From: Burkholderiales bacterium
Lineage (GTDB): Bacteria; Pseudomonadota; Gammaproteobacteria; Burkholderiales; SG8-41
Length of the DNA: 64,000 nucleotides
Assembly (NCBI GenBank): GCA_019744975.1
Contig: JAIETP010000025.1
Coordinates: 1-64,000, forward strand
Reading direction: 5' to 3'
In this document: piece after piece, positions 56,216 through 62,958 of the stretch
How positions within the stretch are numbered: the stretch's first letter is position 1
Layout of the letters: every line of letters starts with the position of its first letter
Notes under the pieces: model-generated
Databases searched by the model: none
Told to the model about the DNA's origin: nothing
What the model saw: the letters and a program-made list of their open reading frames with translations, nothing else
Program-made: the position numbers and the translations under genes

Positions 56216-56388
56216 CGAAAAATGGCATTGAATTGAATGCCGATGGAGGGACTTTATAAAATGCGACCCATAAAGTATCCGACAAGAAGTGGGGGGGCTT
56301 ATTGTCGCTTCTGGGGTGAATTAGAGGGGTGGGGCTTTCTCGGCGTCGCCATGGCACTTTAGAGCGGAACTTGCTGTCCTGGCAGATA
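56216..56388. promoter_or_regulatory. Regulatory spacer upstream of the alpA-like gene
   Basis: 173 bp without a gene. An inverted repeat, ccatcg...cgatgg around ggcattgaattgaatgcc (56213-56247), lies over the expected leader, and tataaa sequence (minus strand, about 56256-56262) is a candidate -10. I see no clear -35. Confidence 0.4.
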
Positions 56389-56889
56389 TCAATCAATGAT
56401 GGATTCAAGCTCAGTGCTACTTAATCCTTGTAATCTGCAGTTTGCTACGGCGCGCTCAATGTTTCGGATAGAGGTGTTGCACTCTTTTGCAATCTTGCTC
56501 TTTGCGTCAGTTGGTTTTAATTTGTCCCTATCCTTGTACAGGAGGAAGCGCGCTGCGAGTTGCATAGGATCAGTAGTATTGCCATGCGAACCTTTTTTGC
56601 GATGCGGTGGGGTGAGACCAAGTGATTTTTCGAGCGTCATTTCGCCGAGTAGATACCGGGATATTCCCCATTGCAGGTATGCGATCACGGGGCGGGGAAT
56701 GCTTTTCCCATCATTGGCGGTCATGGAGAACGTTTCGAGCAAATAACGTGCGCTTTCATTATTGCCACGGGACGCCTTCCGCCAATGATTAACGAAGTGA
56801 TCGTGCGACTCGCCGTAACCTTGCGGTACGAGCCTCGACTTCTTTGCGGATGAGGGTGGTTTATTTTGCCCTCCTTTTTTTGGGTTCAT
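56389..56889 (-). CDS. Hypothetical element protein with basic N-terminus
   Basis: 166 residues from the ATG at 56889 (AAGGAAG upstream), which overlaps the preceding stop (TAATG). MNPKKGGQNKPPSSAKKSRLVPQGYG is a basic tail. The C-terminal SKIAKECNTSIRNIERAVANCRLQGLSS looks like a helix-turn-helix. DNA binding is likely, the family is unknown. Confidence 0.55.
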   Translation of the reverse strand: MNPKKGGQNKPPSSAKKSRLVPQGYGESHDHFVNHWRKASRGNNESARYLLETFSMTANDGKSIPRPVIAYLQWGISRYLLGEMTLEKSLGLTPPHRKKGSHGNTTDPMQLAARFLLYKDRDKLKPTDAKSKIAKECNTSIRNIERAVANCRLQGLSSTELESIID

Positions 56890-57221
56890 TATTGCTTCCT
56901 TGCATACCCATTGAACCATGCCTGCGCCATGCCCCGGTAATGGTCTGAGTTCTCGCCAAGGTACGGGTTGGACTCCGGAGATTGCCCGCGGGATGCTGCT
57001 TCAAACCCTGCTGCTTCAGCCTTCGCGTGATCGCGTTTTCTCTGGAGATCAATGTATCGGGTCAATCCAAGGAAAATGAATCGACCGCCGACGAATATGA
57101 GGCCCCACAACGTCCCGCTAGTAATGCTGAACACAATGGTTCCAAGAGTGGATCCCGGGTGTTCGGGCGCTCCAATGGCTCCGAGAGCAAACCCAGCGAT
57201 GAACGTTTTTAGCCGGGACAC
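56889..57221 (-). CDS. Small membrane protein of the element
   Basis: 110 residues with two hydrophobic segments (FIAGFALGAIGAP; IVFSITSGTLWGLIFVGGRFIFLGLTRYI), then a charged tail. The tail carries AAGFEAASRGQSPESNPYLGENSDHYRGMAQAWFNGY, a ribosome-modulation-factor-like repeat of G-x-x-A-x-x-G type found in mobile DNA. Function unknown. Confidence 0.5.
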   Translation of the reverse strand: MSRLKTFIAGFALGAIGAPEHPGSTLGTIVFSITSGTLWGLIFVGGRFIFLGLTRYIDLQRKRDHAKAEAAGFEAASRGQSPESNPYLGENSDHYRGMAQAWFNGYARKQ

Positions 57222-57505
57222 CGCATTGCCCGATCCACAAATGACCGGAATGTGGAAATGTCCGCATGTTCTGCACAGGTCAGATGCGCAACAATCAGTT
57301 CTTGCAGGGCGTCGCCAAAACCATTGGAAAATTGATTTTGGTCATATTCGTCTATGGTCCCGAATGATCGGACATCATCGAGATAGCCGGCGAGGCAAAC
57401 CGATTTAGGATTACTAACCAGCCCATGAAAATAGGATTGAGCGAGTTCGCGGCCCCTCTGATTTTCGGCACTCTGACCATTTGCTTTAAGATTGCTGGCA
57501 GTCAT
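57209..57505 (-). CDS. Small hypothetical element protein
   Basis: 98 residues, ATG with AGGAG 9 nt upstream. RGRELAQSYFHGLVSNPKSVCLAGYLDDVRSF...FSNGFGDALQELIVAHLTCAEH has a helical pattern; no family is recognised. It overlaps the next gene by 13 nt. Confidence 0.5.
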   Translation of the reverse strand: MTASNLKANGQSAENQRGRELAQSYFHGLVSNPKSVCLAGYLDDVRSFGTIDEYDQNQFSNGFGDALQELIVAHLTCAEHADISTFRSFVDRAMRCPG

Positions 57506-57539
57506 GATGGCAGTCTCCTAGTCTGGTTTGTGTCGCGAC

Positions 57540-57812
57540 TCATAAGCCGAATTCGTCCTCGTACAACCCGGTTTTTTCACCTGTCAGTTTGGTCACACAT
57601 ACATCCAGTCGCTGGGCGCACAATTGCGCGACCCCTTTCGCCGCAACTATGTTTTCCGAGTTTTCAAAATCTGCCGGGATTTCGAGGATCAGCAGTCTGT
57701 AAAGCGCGACCATCTGGTGATACATATCCGCTGCGGCATCTGCGACAGAATTGATGTCCTCGACCGAAGGGGTGAACTCTTGTGGGGGATTTGTTACAGT
57801 TTGGCGAGCCAT
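57540..57812 (-). CDS. Small hypothetical element protein
   Basis: 90 residues, ATG with AAGGAGA upstream. The protein is acidic and helical (SVEDINSVADAAADMYHQMVALYRLLILEIPADF). The upstream 111-bp gap (57813-57923) separates it from higA. No family is recognised. Confidence 0.5.
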   Translation of the reverse strand: MARQTVTNPPQEFTPSVEDINSVADAAADMYHQMVALYRLLILEIPADFENSENIVAAKGVAQLCAQRLDVCVTKLTGEKTGLYEDEFGL

Positions 57813-57923
57813 GATGCAGTCTCCTTAATCGTGCTGCGTTGTGGTCAGCCGGGCAGGGTGTTTGCGCATCCTGTTCCGGCGCTTTCCCGATGGTCCGCAT
57901 CGGGGACGGTTAATCGTCAGTGC

Positions 57924-58217
57924 TCAGGCCGCCAGTTTCAACGGTTGAACCTTGGGCCGGAGCTTTTTTGCCGCATGCCACAGATCATATGCGGCTTGCA
58001 TCTGTAGCCACGACTCTGCAGAACCTCCGAGTGCGGCGGCCAGGCGTAGTGCCATGTCTGCGCTGACGGACGCCCGGCTGTTGACCACGCGCGAGAGGGC
58101 CACGCGCGAGACACCAAGATTCTTGGCGAACTTACTGACGGTGATACGCCCCTCAGCAAGCACTGTGTCTTGAAGTATCTCTCCAGGATGTGGCGGGTTA
58201 TGCATACGTGTCGTCAT
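57924..58217 (-). CDS. higA: HigA-family antitoxin
   Basis: 97 residues from the ATG at 58217 (AGGAG 6 nt away). MHNPPHPGEILQDTVLAEGRITVSKFAKNLGVSRVALSRVVNSRASVSADMALRLAAALGGSAESWLQMQAAYDL is the HigA XRE-type pattern. It neutralises HigB and represses the pair. It is the second gene, after the toxin, as usual for HigBA, and may stabilise the element. Confidence 0.9.
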   Translation of the reverse strand: MTTRMHNPPHPGEILQDTVLAEGRITVSKFAKNLGVSRVALSRVVNSRASVSADMALRLAAALGGSAESWLQMQAAYDLWHAAKKLRPKVQPLKLAA

Positions 58218-58227
58218 TGCTTTTCTC

Positions 58228-58506
58228 CTAGTGGTAGTCCTGATAATCGACCAGCACGGCGTTCGATCCTTCAAAGGTAAACGTCAGGCGCCAGTTCTTT
58301 TCCACATATACAGCCCAGTGGCCTTTGAAATTTCCAGTCAGCGGGTGCCACCGCCAGCCGGCAAGATCCATGTCGGCGGCGCTTGCCGAGGCATCGAGCC
58401 GACCGAGTTGCAAGCGCAGTCGCTTCTCATGTTTTGGCTGAATTCCAGCCTTTGATCCCTCACGAAAAAACTTCTCAAGCCCTTTGTGTCGGAAGGTTTT
58501 GATCAT
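58228..58506 (-). CDS. higB: HigB-family mRNA interferase toxin
   Basis: 92 residues of the RelE/HigB fold (MIKTFRHKGLEKFFREGSKAGIQPKHEKRLRLQLGRLDAS...GHWAVYVEKNWRLTFTFEGSNAVLVDYQDYH). The C-terminal conserved pattern GNWRLTFTFEG is typical. It cuts mRNA on the ribosome unless bound by HigA. An operator with promoter stands directly upstream. Confidence 0.92.
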   Translation of the reverse strand: MIKTFRHKGLEKFFREGSKAGIQPKHEKRLRLQLGRLDASASAADMDLAGWRWHPLTGNFKGHWAVYVEKNWRLTFTFEGSNAVLVDYQDYH

Positions 58507-58511
58507 TATTT

Positions 58512-58541
58512 AGTGTATCTCTATGCGATACATATTGTCAA
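58512..58541 (-). promoter_or_regulatory. Promoter and operator of higBA
   Basis: On the minus strand, -35 ttgaca (58541-58536), an 18-bp spacer and -10 tacact (58517-58512) lead directly to the higB ATG. The inverted repeat tgtatc-N7-gataca (58514-58532) covers the spacer and -10, which suits autorepression by HigA. Confidence 0.75.
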
Positions 58542-58544
58542 TGA

Positions 58545-59813
58545 CTACTGAATCGCCCTGACTTTGGGCGGGTTGCTGGTGCCAAAGCTGGGGAGTTTTG
58601 TGACTGCGCGGGCCAGCGTGGTGTCAGCCAGATGCGCGTAGTGCTTTGAGGTCATGCGGGTATCTGCATGCCCGAGTAATTTGCTGATTGTCAGGAGATC
58701 GACGCCGGCCTGCGCCAGGTGTGAGGCATAGGTATGGCGCAATTCGTGGAACGCGATTTGGGGCTTGATCTTGGCCTTTCCGCAAGCCTCCTGCAGCGCC
58801 CGTACATGGTGGTTCTTACCCCATGGGTTGCCGTCTTTTCGGGTGAATACCAGCGCGTCGCCGGTTTTGCCGGCCAACAGGTCCCGGAACAAGTTGACGC
58901 CCTCCGGGTTCAGAGGGACGAACCGCGGCCTCCCGGACTTGGATTGGGCAATGTAGACCTGCCGGGTGCTGAGATTCACGTCGTGCGCACGCATCGCGGC
59001 GAGTTCGCCATGGCGGGCGCCGGTGAGCAGCGCGCCGCGGATGAGCGCCCGGAGATCGGTCGGGCTGGCATTGACCAGCCGCAGACCTTCGGCATCGGTC
59101 AGGAAGCGGATACGTGCCTCGTCGGCTTTGGGGAAGGGGCGCACCTGCCGCCAAGCCGTGTCGTCCCGCACGCGGCCGTCCTGGAATGCTCGATTGAGGA
59201 TGGCCTTGAGAACACTCAGGATGCGGTTTGCGGTTGCCCGGCGTGCCCGTTTTTCGTCGTCGGTCTTGGCGGGTGCCCGGAGGTTGGGTTTCTTGGACAG
59301 TCGGCCAGTGCGGAGCCGGGCCGGTCGACTTGCCAGTTTTTCGTGCCACGCCCGGATGTCGCGAGCGGTCAGGGAGTGGATCAGGTGATCACCAAGGGCT
59401 GGCGCGATGTGTACGCGGATGTTGTGTTCGGTTTCCTTGATGGACTTCCGGTGCTGCCGAAACCACGTCAGGTAGCGGTCAGCCGCGTCTTTCACCCGGT
59501 CAGGTTTCATGACGATCCCGCCGTCAATTTTGACCGTATCGGACAGCCCGCGCGCTTTATCCTGGGCCTGGTGGAAGTTCAGCACATCCGCGCCGTTCGC
59601 GTCTTGGTAGTCATCTGCCGCGCCGATGGCGCGCAGGGCGTATTTCCCGCGCGGCAGCGCGAGTTTGGCGGTCCATGTGCCATAACCCTCGCCCGTGCGC
59701 CTGTAGATCAGCGTGAGGCCGCTTCCGATGGCTTTGTAGTGCCGGAGTTTGACCTTGAGGCGCAGGCGCGCGCTACGGGTTTCCAGTCTTGAATCTCGCG
59801 CTGATTGCGCCAT
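58545..59813 (-). CDS. int: Tyrosine integrase of the element
   Basis: 422 residues from the ATG at 59813; the upstream TTG is not needed. A DUF4102-like arm-binding N-terminus (RYHYKAIGSGLTLIYRRTGEGYGTWTAKLALPRGKY) is followed by a core-binding SAM-like domain. The catalytic residues lie in GALLTGARHGELAAM (Arg), FHELRHTYASHLAQAG (His and Arg), LLGHADTRMTSKHY (His and Tyr). Lying next to the right end, it catalyses integration into tRNA-Glu and, with an excisionase, excision. Confidence 0.94.
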   Translation of the reverse strand: MAQSARDSRLETRSARLRLKVKLRHYKAIGSGLTLIYRRTGEGYGTWTAKLALPRGKYALRAIGAADDYQDANGADVLNFHQAQDKARGLSDTVKIDGGIVMKPDRVKDAADRYLTWFRQHRKSIKETEHNIRVHIAPALGDHLIHSLTARDIRAWHEKLASRPARLRTGRLSKKPNLRAPAKTDDEKRARRATANRILSVLKAILNRAFQDGRVRDDTAWRQVRPFPKADEARIRFLTDAEGLRLVNASPTDLRALIRGALLTGARHGELAAMRAHDVNLSTRQVYIAQSKSGRPRFVPLNPEGVNLFRDLLAGKTGDALVFTRKDGNPWGKNHHVRALQEACGKAKIKPQIAFHELRHTYASHLAQAGVDLLTISKLLGHADTRMTSKHYAHLADTTLARAVTKLPSFGTSNPPKVRAIQ

Positions 59814-59834
59814 GGTCAACCCTCATTTGATCCG

Positions 59835-59855
59835 TGTCGCGGCCGTGTCGCGGCC
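59835..59855 (+). other. Right arm-type integrase site pair
   Basis: tgtcgcggcc (59835-59844) and again at 59846-59855, period 11, same orientation as the left pair at 47179. About 110 bp from the core repeat. Confidence 0.55.
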
Positions 59856-59963
59856 ATATACGTAAATGAGGATAAATGCAGAATCTTAAAAAATCAATAT
59901 AGAACAATAACTTTCAGGGACTTACGTAATTTAACTGCATTCATTTCTATGCTGGTTACAACG

Positions 59964-60007
59964 CTTTCACGGCGGTAACAGGGGTTCGAATCCCCTTGGG
60001 GACGCCA
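59964..60007 (+). repeat. attR core of the element (44-bp direct repeat)
   Basis: The same 44 bases as the tRNA-Glu 3' part at 47088-47131, without the 5' half of the tRNA, so it is not a functional tRNA gene. Host DNA resumes immediately behind it. Confidence 0.92.
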
Positions 60008-60020
60008 GCAAAAAAACACC

Positions 60021-60050
60021 GGTCCGCCGCAAGGCGGGCCGTTTGTTTTT
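60021..60050 (+). terminator. Original tRNA-operon terminator, now beyond attR
   Basis: ggtccgcc, loop gcaa, ggcgggcc, then gtttgttttt, 13 bp after the attR end. It would have ended the tRNA-Ala/Glu transcript before the element inserted. Confidence 0.8.
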
Positions 60051-60062
60051 GTGCGGCCGTGT

Positions 60063-60944
60063 TCAGTGTTTGTGCGCGGGCAGCACGTTCAGGGGAATGC
60101 GCAGGTAGGCCACGCCATTGTCTTCCGCAGGTGGCAGTGCGCCGCCGCGGATATTCACCTGGATGGACGGCAGGATCAGGGTCGGCATTCCCAGCGTGGC
60201 ATCACGTTTCCTGCGCATGCTGACGAAATCATCCTCGCTGATGCCATCGCGCACATGAATGTTGTGTGCGCGTTGCTCTGCGACCGTGGTCTGCCATGCC
60301 GCGTTCCGCGATGCGGGCGGGTAGTCGTGACAGACGTAAATCGCCGTTTCCGGCGGCAGGTCGAGCAGGCGCCTGATTGAGCGGTAAAGCTGTCGCGCAT
60401 CACCACCCGGGAAATCCGCGCGGGCGGTACCCACATCCGGCATGAACAGCGTGTCACCAACAAACACCGAGCCATCCACGAGGTACGCCATGTCAGCCGG
60501 GGTGTGGCCGGGCACCAGCATCGCAGTGGCCTCGATGCCGCCGATCATGAAACGTTCGCCGTCGCGGAACAGCTGGTCGAACTGGCTGCCGTCAGGCAGG
60601 AAACCGCGGTCAAGGTTGTAAATCTTCTTGAAGGTTGTCTGAACCAGGCGGATGTTCTCGCCGATGGCGATGCGGCCGCCTGCGCGCTCCTTCAGGTAGT
60701 GCGCGGCGGAGAGGTGGTCGGCATGGGCGTGCGTTTCCAGTATCCAGTCCACGCCCAGGCGATGTTCCTTGAGGTAGGCCAGCACCTGATCGGCCGCTGC
60801 TGTGCTGGTGCGCCCTGATTTGAACTCGTAGTCGAGCACAGGGTCGATCACGGCGGAGCGCCGGGTCGCGGGATCCCATAGGACGTAGGTGATTGTCCCG
60901 GTAGAGGGATCAAAGAAGGCTTGGGTATTTGCGCGCTGGCTCAT
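60063..60944 (-). CDS. Metallo-beta-lactamase-fold hydrolase, persulfide dioxygenase-like (ETHE1/BLH type)
   Basis: 293 residues. The metal motif is THAHADHLSAAHYLKE, and VPGHTPADMAYLVDGSVFVGDTLFMPDVGTARADFPGGDARQLY is the ETHE1/BLH pattern. YVCHDYPP supplies the last histidine. Enzymes of this branch oxidise glutathione persulfide. The gene is divergent from an ArsR-type repressor with BigR-like cysteines and YeeE/YedE transporters, which supports a sulfide/persulfide detoxification role. In plant pathogens the same fold, BLH, is part of the BigR operon. Confidence 0.88.
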   Translation of the reverse strand: MSQRANTQAFFDPSTGTITYVLWDPATRRSAVIDPVLDYEFKSGRTSTAAADQVLAYLKEHRLGVDWILETHAHADHLSAAHYLKERAGGRIAIGENIRLVQTTFKKIYNLDRGFLPDGSQFDQLFRDGERFMIGGIEATAMLVPGHTPADMAYLVDGSVFVGDTLFMPDVGTARADFPGGDARQLYRSIRRLLDLPPETAIYVCHDYPPASRNAAWQTTVAEQRAHNIHVRDGISEDDFVSMRRKRDATLGMPTLILPSIQVNIRGGALPPAEDNGVAYLRIPLNVLPAHKH

Positions 60945-60981
60945 GGGGTTCTCGGTTTTCTTGGGGTTTGCATTTAATATA

Positions 60982-61010
60982 TTGACTTACATTATATATA
61001 ATTATATATT
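60982..61010 (+). promoter_or_regulatory. Promoter with overlapping A+T operator for the arsR operon
   Basis: -35 ttgact (60982-60987), 17-bp spacer, -10 tatatt (61005-61010). A perfect 16-bp palindrome, atatataattatatat (60994-61009), covers the spacer and -10, the place where a BigR-like repressor would bind. The same palindrome lies about 50 bp upstream of the divergent metallohydrolase start. Confidence 0.7.
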
Positions 61011-61038
61011 AATAGCAAGTCCATTCAGTGAGTGACCC

Positions 61039-61374
61039 ATGCCATCTGCTGCTATTTCCCCCAATCACGCCATCGATGTTGATGCCTTGCGTCATAACGC
61101 AGACCGCGCCGTCAGTGCATTGCGGCTGCTCGCCAACAAAGACCGCCTGTTGTTGTTGTGCCAGCTCGCGCAGGGTGAAATGTGCGTCAGCGAGCTGGAG
61201 GCGCAACTCGACATTCGTCAGCCGACATTGTCACAACAGCTGGGTGTTCTGCGCAGCGAGGAGGTCGTCAGTACCCGCCGCCAGGGCAAAAACATTTTTT
61301 ATGGCGCTGCTGACCCGGCCCTGCTCGAAATCCTCATGCTGTTGCATCGCCTCTACTGCAGGAAGGATTCATGA
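61039..61374 (+). CDS. ArsR-family repressor, BigR/SqrR-like persulfide sensor
   Basis: 111 residues. The wHTH is LLLLCQLAQGEMCVSELEAQLDIRQPTLSQQLGVLRSEEVVSTRRQGKNIFYG. Cysteines stand at LLLLCQL and LLHRLYC, the two positions whose oxidation to a di- or tetrasulfide derepresses BigR and SqrR. A third Cys (GEMC) is extra. It would repress its own operon and the divergent dioxygenase until persulfides accumulate. The stop overlaps the next start by 4 nt. Confidence 0.9.
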   Translation: MPSAAISPNHAIDVDALRHNADRAVSALRLLANKDRLLLLCQLAQGEMCVSELEAQLDIRQPTLSQQLGVLRSEEVVSTRRQGKNIFYGAADPALLEILMLLHRLYCRKDS

Positions 61375-61808
61375 TGGCGATCGCCTGGGACATGTTCACG
61401 CCGTGGTCGGCGCTTGCGGGCGGGGTGCTGATCGGTTTTGCGGCAGGGATGTTCGTGCTGCTCAATGGCCGTATTGCCGGTATCAGCGGCATCATCGGCG
61501 GCTTGCTGAAACCGGCCCGGGGTGACGTGGTGTGGCGCATGGCATTTATCGGCGGTTTGGTGGTCGCGCCGATGGTGTATGCGCTGGCGGCGACATTGCC
61601 CGTGCCGCAGATTGACGCCGGCTACGGCGCATTGGTGGCGGCCGGCCTGTTGGTCGGCATCGGTACGCGTTATGGCTCCGGTTGCACCAGCGGTCATGGC
61701 GTCTGCGGCTTGTCACGGCTGTCGCCCCGTTCACTGGCGGCGACGGCGGTCTTCATGGCGGCGGGTTTTGTCACCGTCTTCATGATGCGTCATCTGTTCA
61801 ACGCCTGA
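61371..61808 (+). CDS. YeeE/YedE-family half transporter (PmpA-like)
   Basis: 145 residues with about four membrane helices. The motif GIGTRYGSGCTSGHGVCGLSRLS carries the conserved cysteine that carries sulfur in YeeE-type thiosulfate/persulfide transport. Together with the next gene it makes a two-part transporter. Translation is coupled to arsR. Confidence 0.9.
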   Translation: MMAIAWDMFTPWSALAGGVLIGFAAGMFVLLNGRIAGISGIIGGLLKPARGDVVWRMAFIGGLVVAPMVYALAATLPVPQIDAGYGALVAAGLLVGIGTRYGSGCTSGHGVCGLSRLSPRSLAATAVFMAAGFVTVFMMRHLFNA

Positions 61809-61818
61809 GGAACCGTCC

Positions 61819-62244
61819 ATGCATACCCTTGCTTCTTTACTCGCCGGCCTGGTTTTCGGGCTGGGTCTCATCTTGTCCGGCATGGCGAACCCGGCGAAGG
61901 TGCTGGGCTTCCTCGACCTTGCCGGAGCCTGGGATCCGTCGCTCGTATTCGTGATGGGGGGCGCGATTGCGGTCGGTGCAGTGGCTTTTTTTGTTGCGCA
62001 CAAACGGGTGGTTTCCCTGCTGGGCTCAACCATGAGTTTGCCGACATCGCGCGACATTGATCGTCGACTGGTCGGCGGCAGTCTGCTGTTCGGCATCGGT
62101 TGGGGTATTGCCGGGTTCTGTCCGGGTCCGGGGCTGGTCGCGCTGGGCATGGGCGAGCTGAAGGCGCTGGTGTTTGTCGCGGCGATGCTGGTGGGCATGG
62201 GGATATGGGAATTATTTGAAACCCGGGCGAGGGCCGCGAAATGA
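61819..62244 (+). CDS. DUF6691/YeeE-family second half transporter (PmpB-like)
   Basis: 141 residues, about four helices. ILSGMANPAKVLGFLDLAG and GIAGFCPGPGLVALG are the DUF6691 landmarks, with one conserved Cys. It pairs with the preceding YeeE/YedE protein to move a reduced sulfur species. It starts 10 bp after that gene. Confidence 0.9.
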   Translation: MHTLASLLAGLVFGLGLILSGMANPAKVLGFLDLAGAWDPSLVFVMGGAIAVGAVAFFVAHKRVVSLLGSTMSLPTSRDIDRRLVGGSLLFGIGWGIAGFCPGPGLVALGMGELKALVFVAAMLVGMGIWELFETRARAAK

Positions 62245-62328
62245 GCAATCTCTGCGTGATGTCTTTGTGCCAAACGGTTCACCGACGCAAGCCCAATTAG
62301 TGGATGGCGGGCTGCTGGTGTTGCCGCA

Positions 62329-62357
62329 TTGCGACGCCCATGGGCATGCGCTAAAGT
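62329..62357 (+). promoter_or_regulatory. Possible promoter and leader hairpin of the selenoprotein operon
   Basis: ttgcga (62329-62334), 17-bp spacer and taaagt (62352-62357) are 4-of-6 matches each. A G+C hairpin (cgccctccg ... cggaggcg, about 62363-62394) follows in the leader. The spacer 62245-62418 holds no gene that I can support. Confidence 0.35.
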
Positions 62358-62418
62358 CCGGACGCCCTCCGCGCGTTTTTCGAGGACGGAGGCGCTTAAA
62401 TCGTTCGCAGGAGTCCAC

Positions 62419-62958
62419 ATGAATCAGAAAGTCCGTCTGGTCGTTCCGGAAGCACCGTCGCCGCAGACTGTCGCGGTCACCGAGACCCGCGCTGTCGCCA
62501 AAGGCGGCATCCGCCTCGGCGTGCTCGACAACAGCAAGGGCAATGCCGACCACCTGTTGCGTTTCATCGTCGATGGCGTCAAGGCGCTGTTGCCGGTCGC
62601 CTCGGTGGTGTCGCTGCGCAAGGACAGCGTCAGCCTGCCGGCGCCAGATGCCATCCTTGATCAACTCGCCGCGGAATCGGATTACGTCATCACCGCAATG
62701 GCCGATTGAGGGTCGTGCACGTCGTGGAGTGTCCACGACATGGCAAACCTCAGCAAACGCGGTCTGACGACCGCGGTGATCTGTTCCGGCCCCTTCATGA
62801 AACTGGGGCAGGCGCAGGCGCGCGTATTCGGCGTGCCCGATCTTCCGCTGCTGCTGATCCCGCATCCGCTGGGTGGTGTGAGCATCGAACAGGTGCAGGC
62901 GCGCGCTGAAGTCGCGGTGCCGCAGTTCGTGAAATTGCTGAAGGAGAAAGCGCAATGA
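62419..62958 (+). CDS. UGSC-family selenoprotein (in-frame UGA = selenocysteine)
   Basis: One 179-residue protein is read if the TGA at 62707-62709 is decoded as selenocysteine. The ATG at 62419 has AGGAG upstream. The N-terminal part (96 residues, ...AAESDYVITAMAD) runs in the same frame into U-GSCTSWSVHDMANLSKRGLTTAVICSGPF. The UGSC motif is the hallmark of this family, where homologues have U or C at this position. A SECIS-like hairpin lies directly behind the UGA. Conventional calling gives a truncated 96-residue protein and a 72-residue fragment starting at 62740. Overlap (ATGA) with the next gene shows that the second half is translated. A redox role is expected, the reaction is unknown. 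Confidence 0.88.
62707..62739 (+). promoter_or_regulatory. Selenocysteine codon with bacterial SECIS-like hairpin
   Basis: UGA at 62707-62709, then a perfect 7-bp stem gtcgtgg (62721-62727) / ccacgac (62733-62739) with the loop agtgt. The loop starts 18 nt behind the UGA and has a G as second base, in agreement with the spacing and loop rule for SelB-dependent bacterial SECIS elements. Confidence 0.8.

Larger units (their letters stand above)
47088..60007. mobile_element. Integrated phage-satellite-like or reduced prophage element in tRNA-Glu
   Basis: About 12.9 kb between 44-bp direct repeats. Its genes, apart from one at the left end, all run on the minus strand from the integrase at the right end. 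Its content includes an integrase, HigBA, small genes, an AlpA-like HTH protein, a replication-like wHTH gene, a DUF5681-like gene and two large genes, one encoding 1619 residues. No capsid, portal, large terminase, tail, lysis or conjugation gene is recognisable. The organisation (integrase, alpA, rep, possible small-terminase-like gene) is reminiscent of Gram-negative phage-inducible islands. Confidence 0.8.

Noticed and set aside
59964-60007. Second tRNA-Glu gene at the right end of the element
   Set aside because: Only the 3' 44 bases are present; the 5' half, D-arm and anticodon stem are missing, so it is the attR repeat.
47088-60007. Integrative conjugative element or complete prophage
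   Set aside because: No relaxase, type IV secretion, capsid, portal, large terminase or tail gene is visible.
62740-62958. A separate 72-residue protein starting MANLSKRG
   Set aside because: It is in frame with the preceding 96-residue frame and has no ribosome site of its own; the UGSC motif spans the junction, so it is the second half of a selenoprotein.
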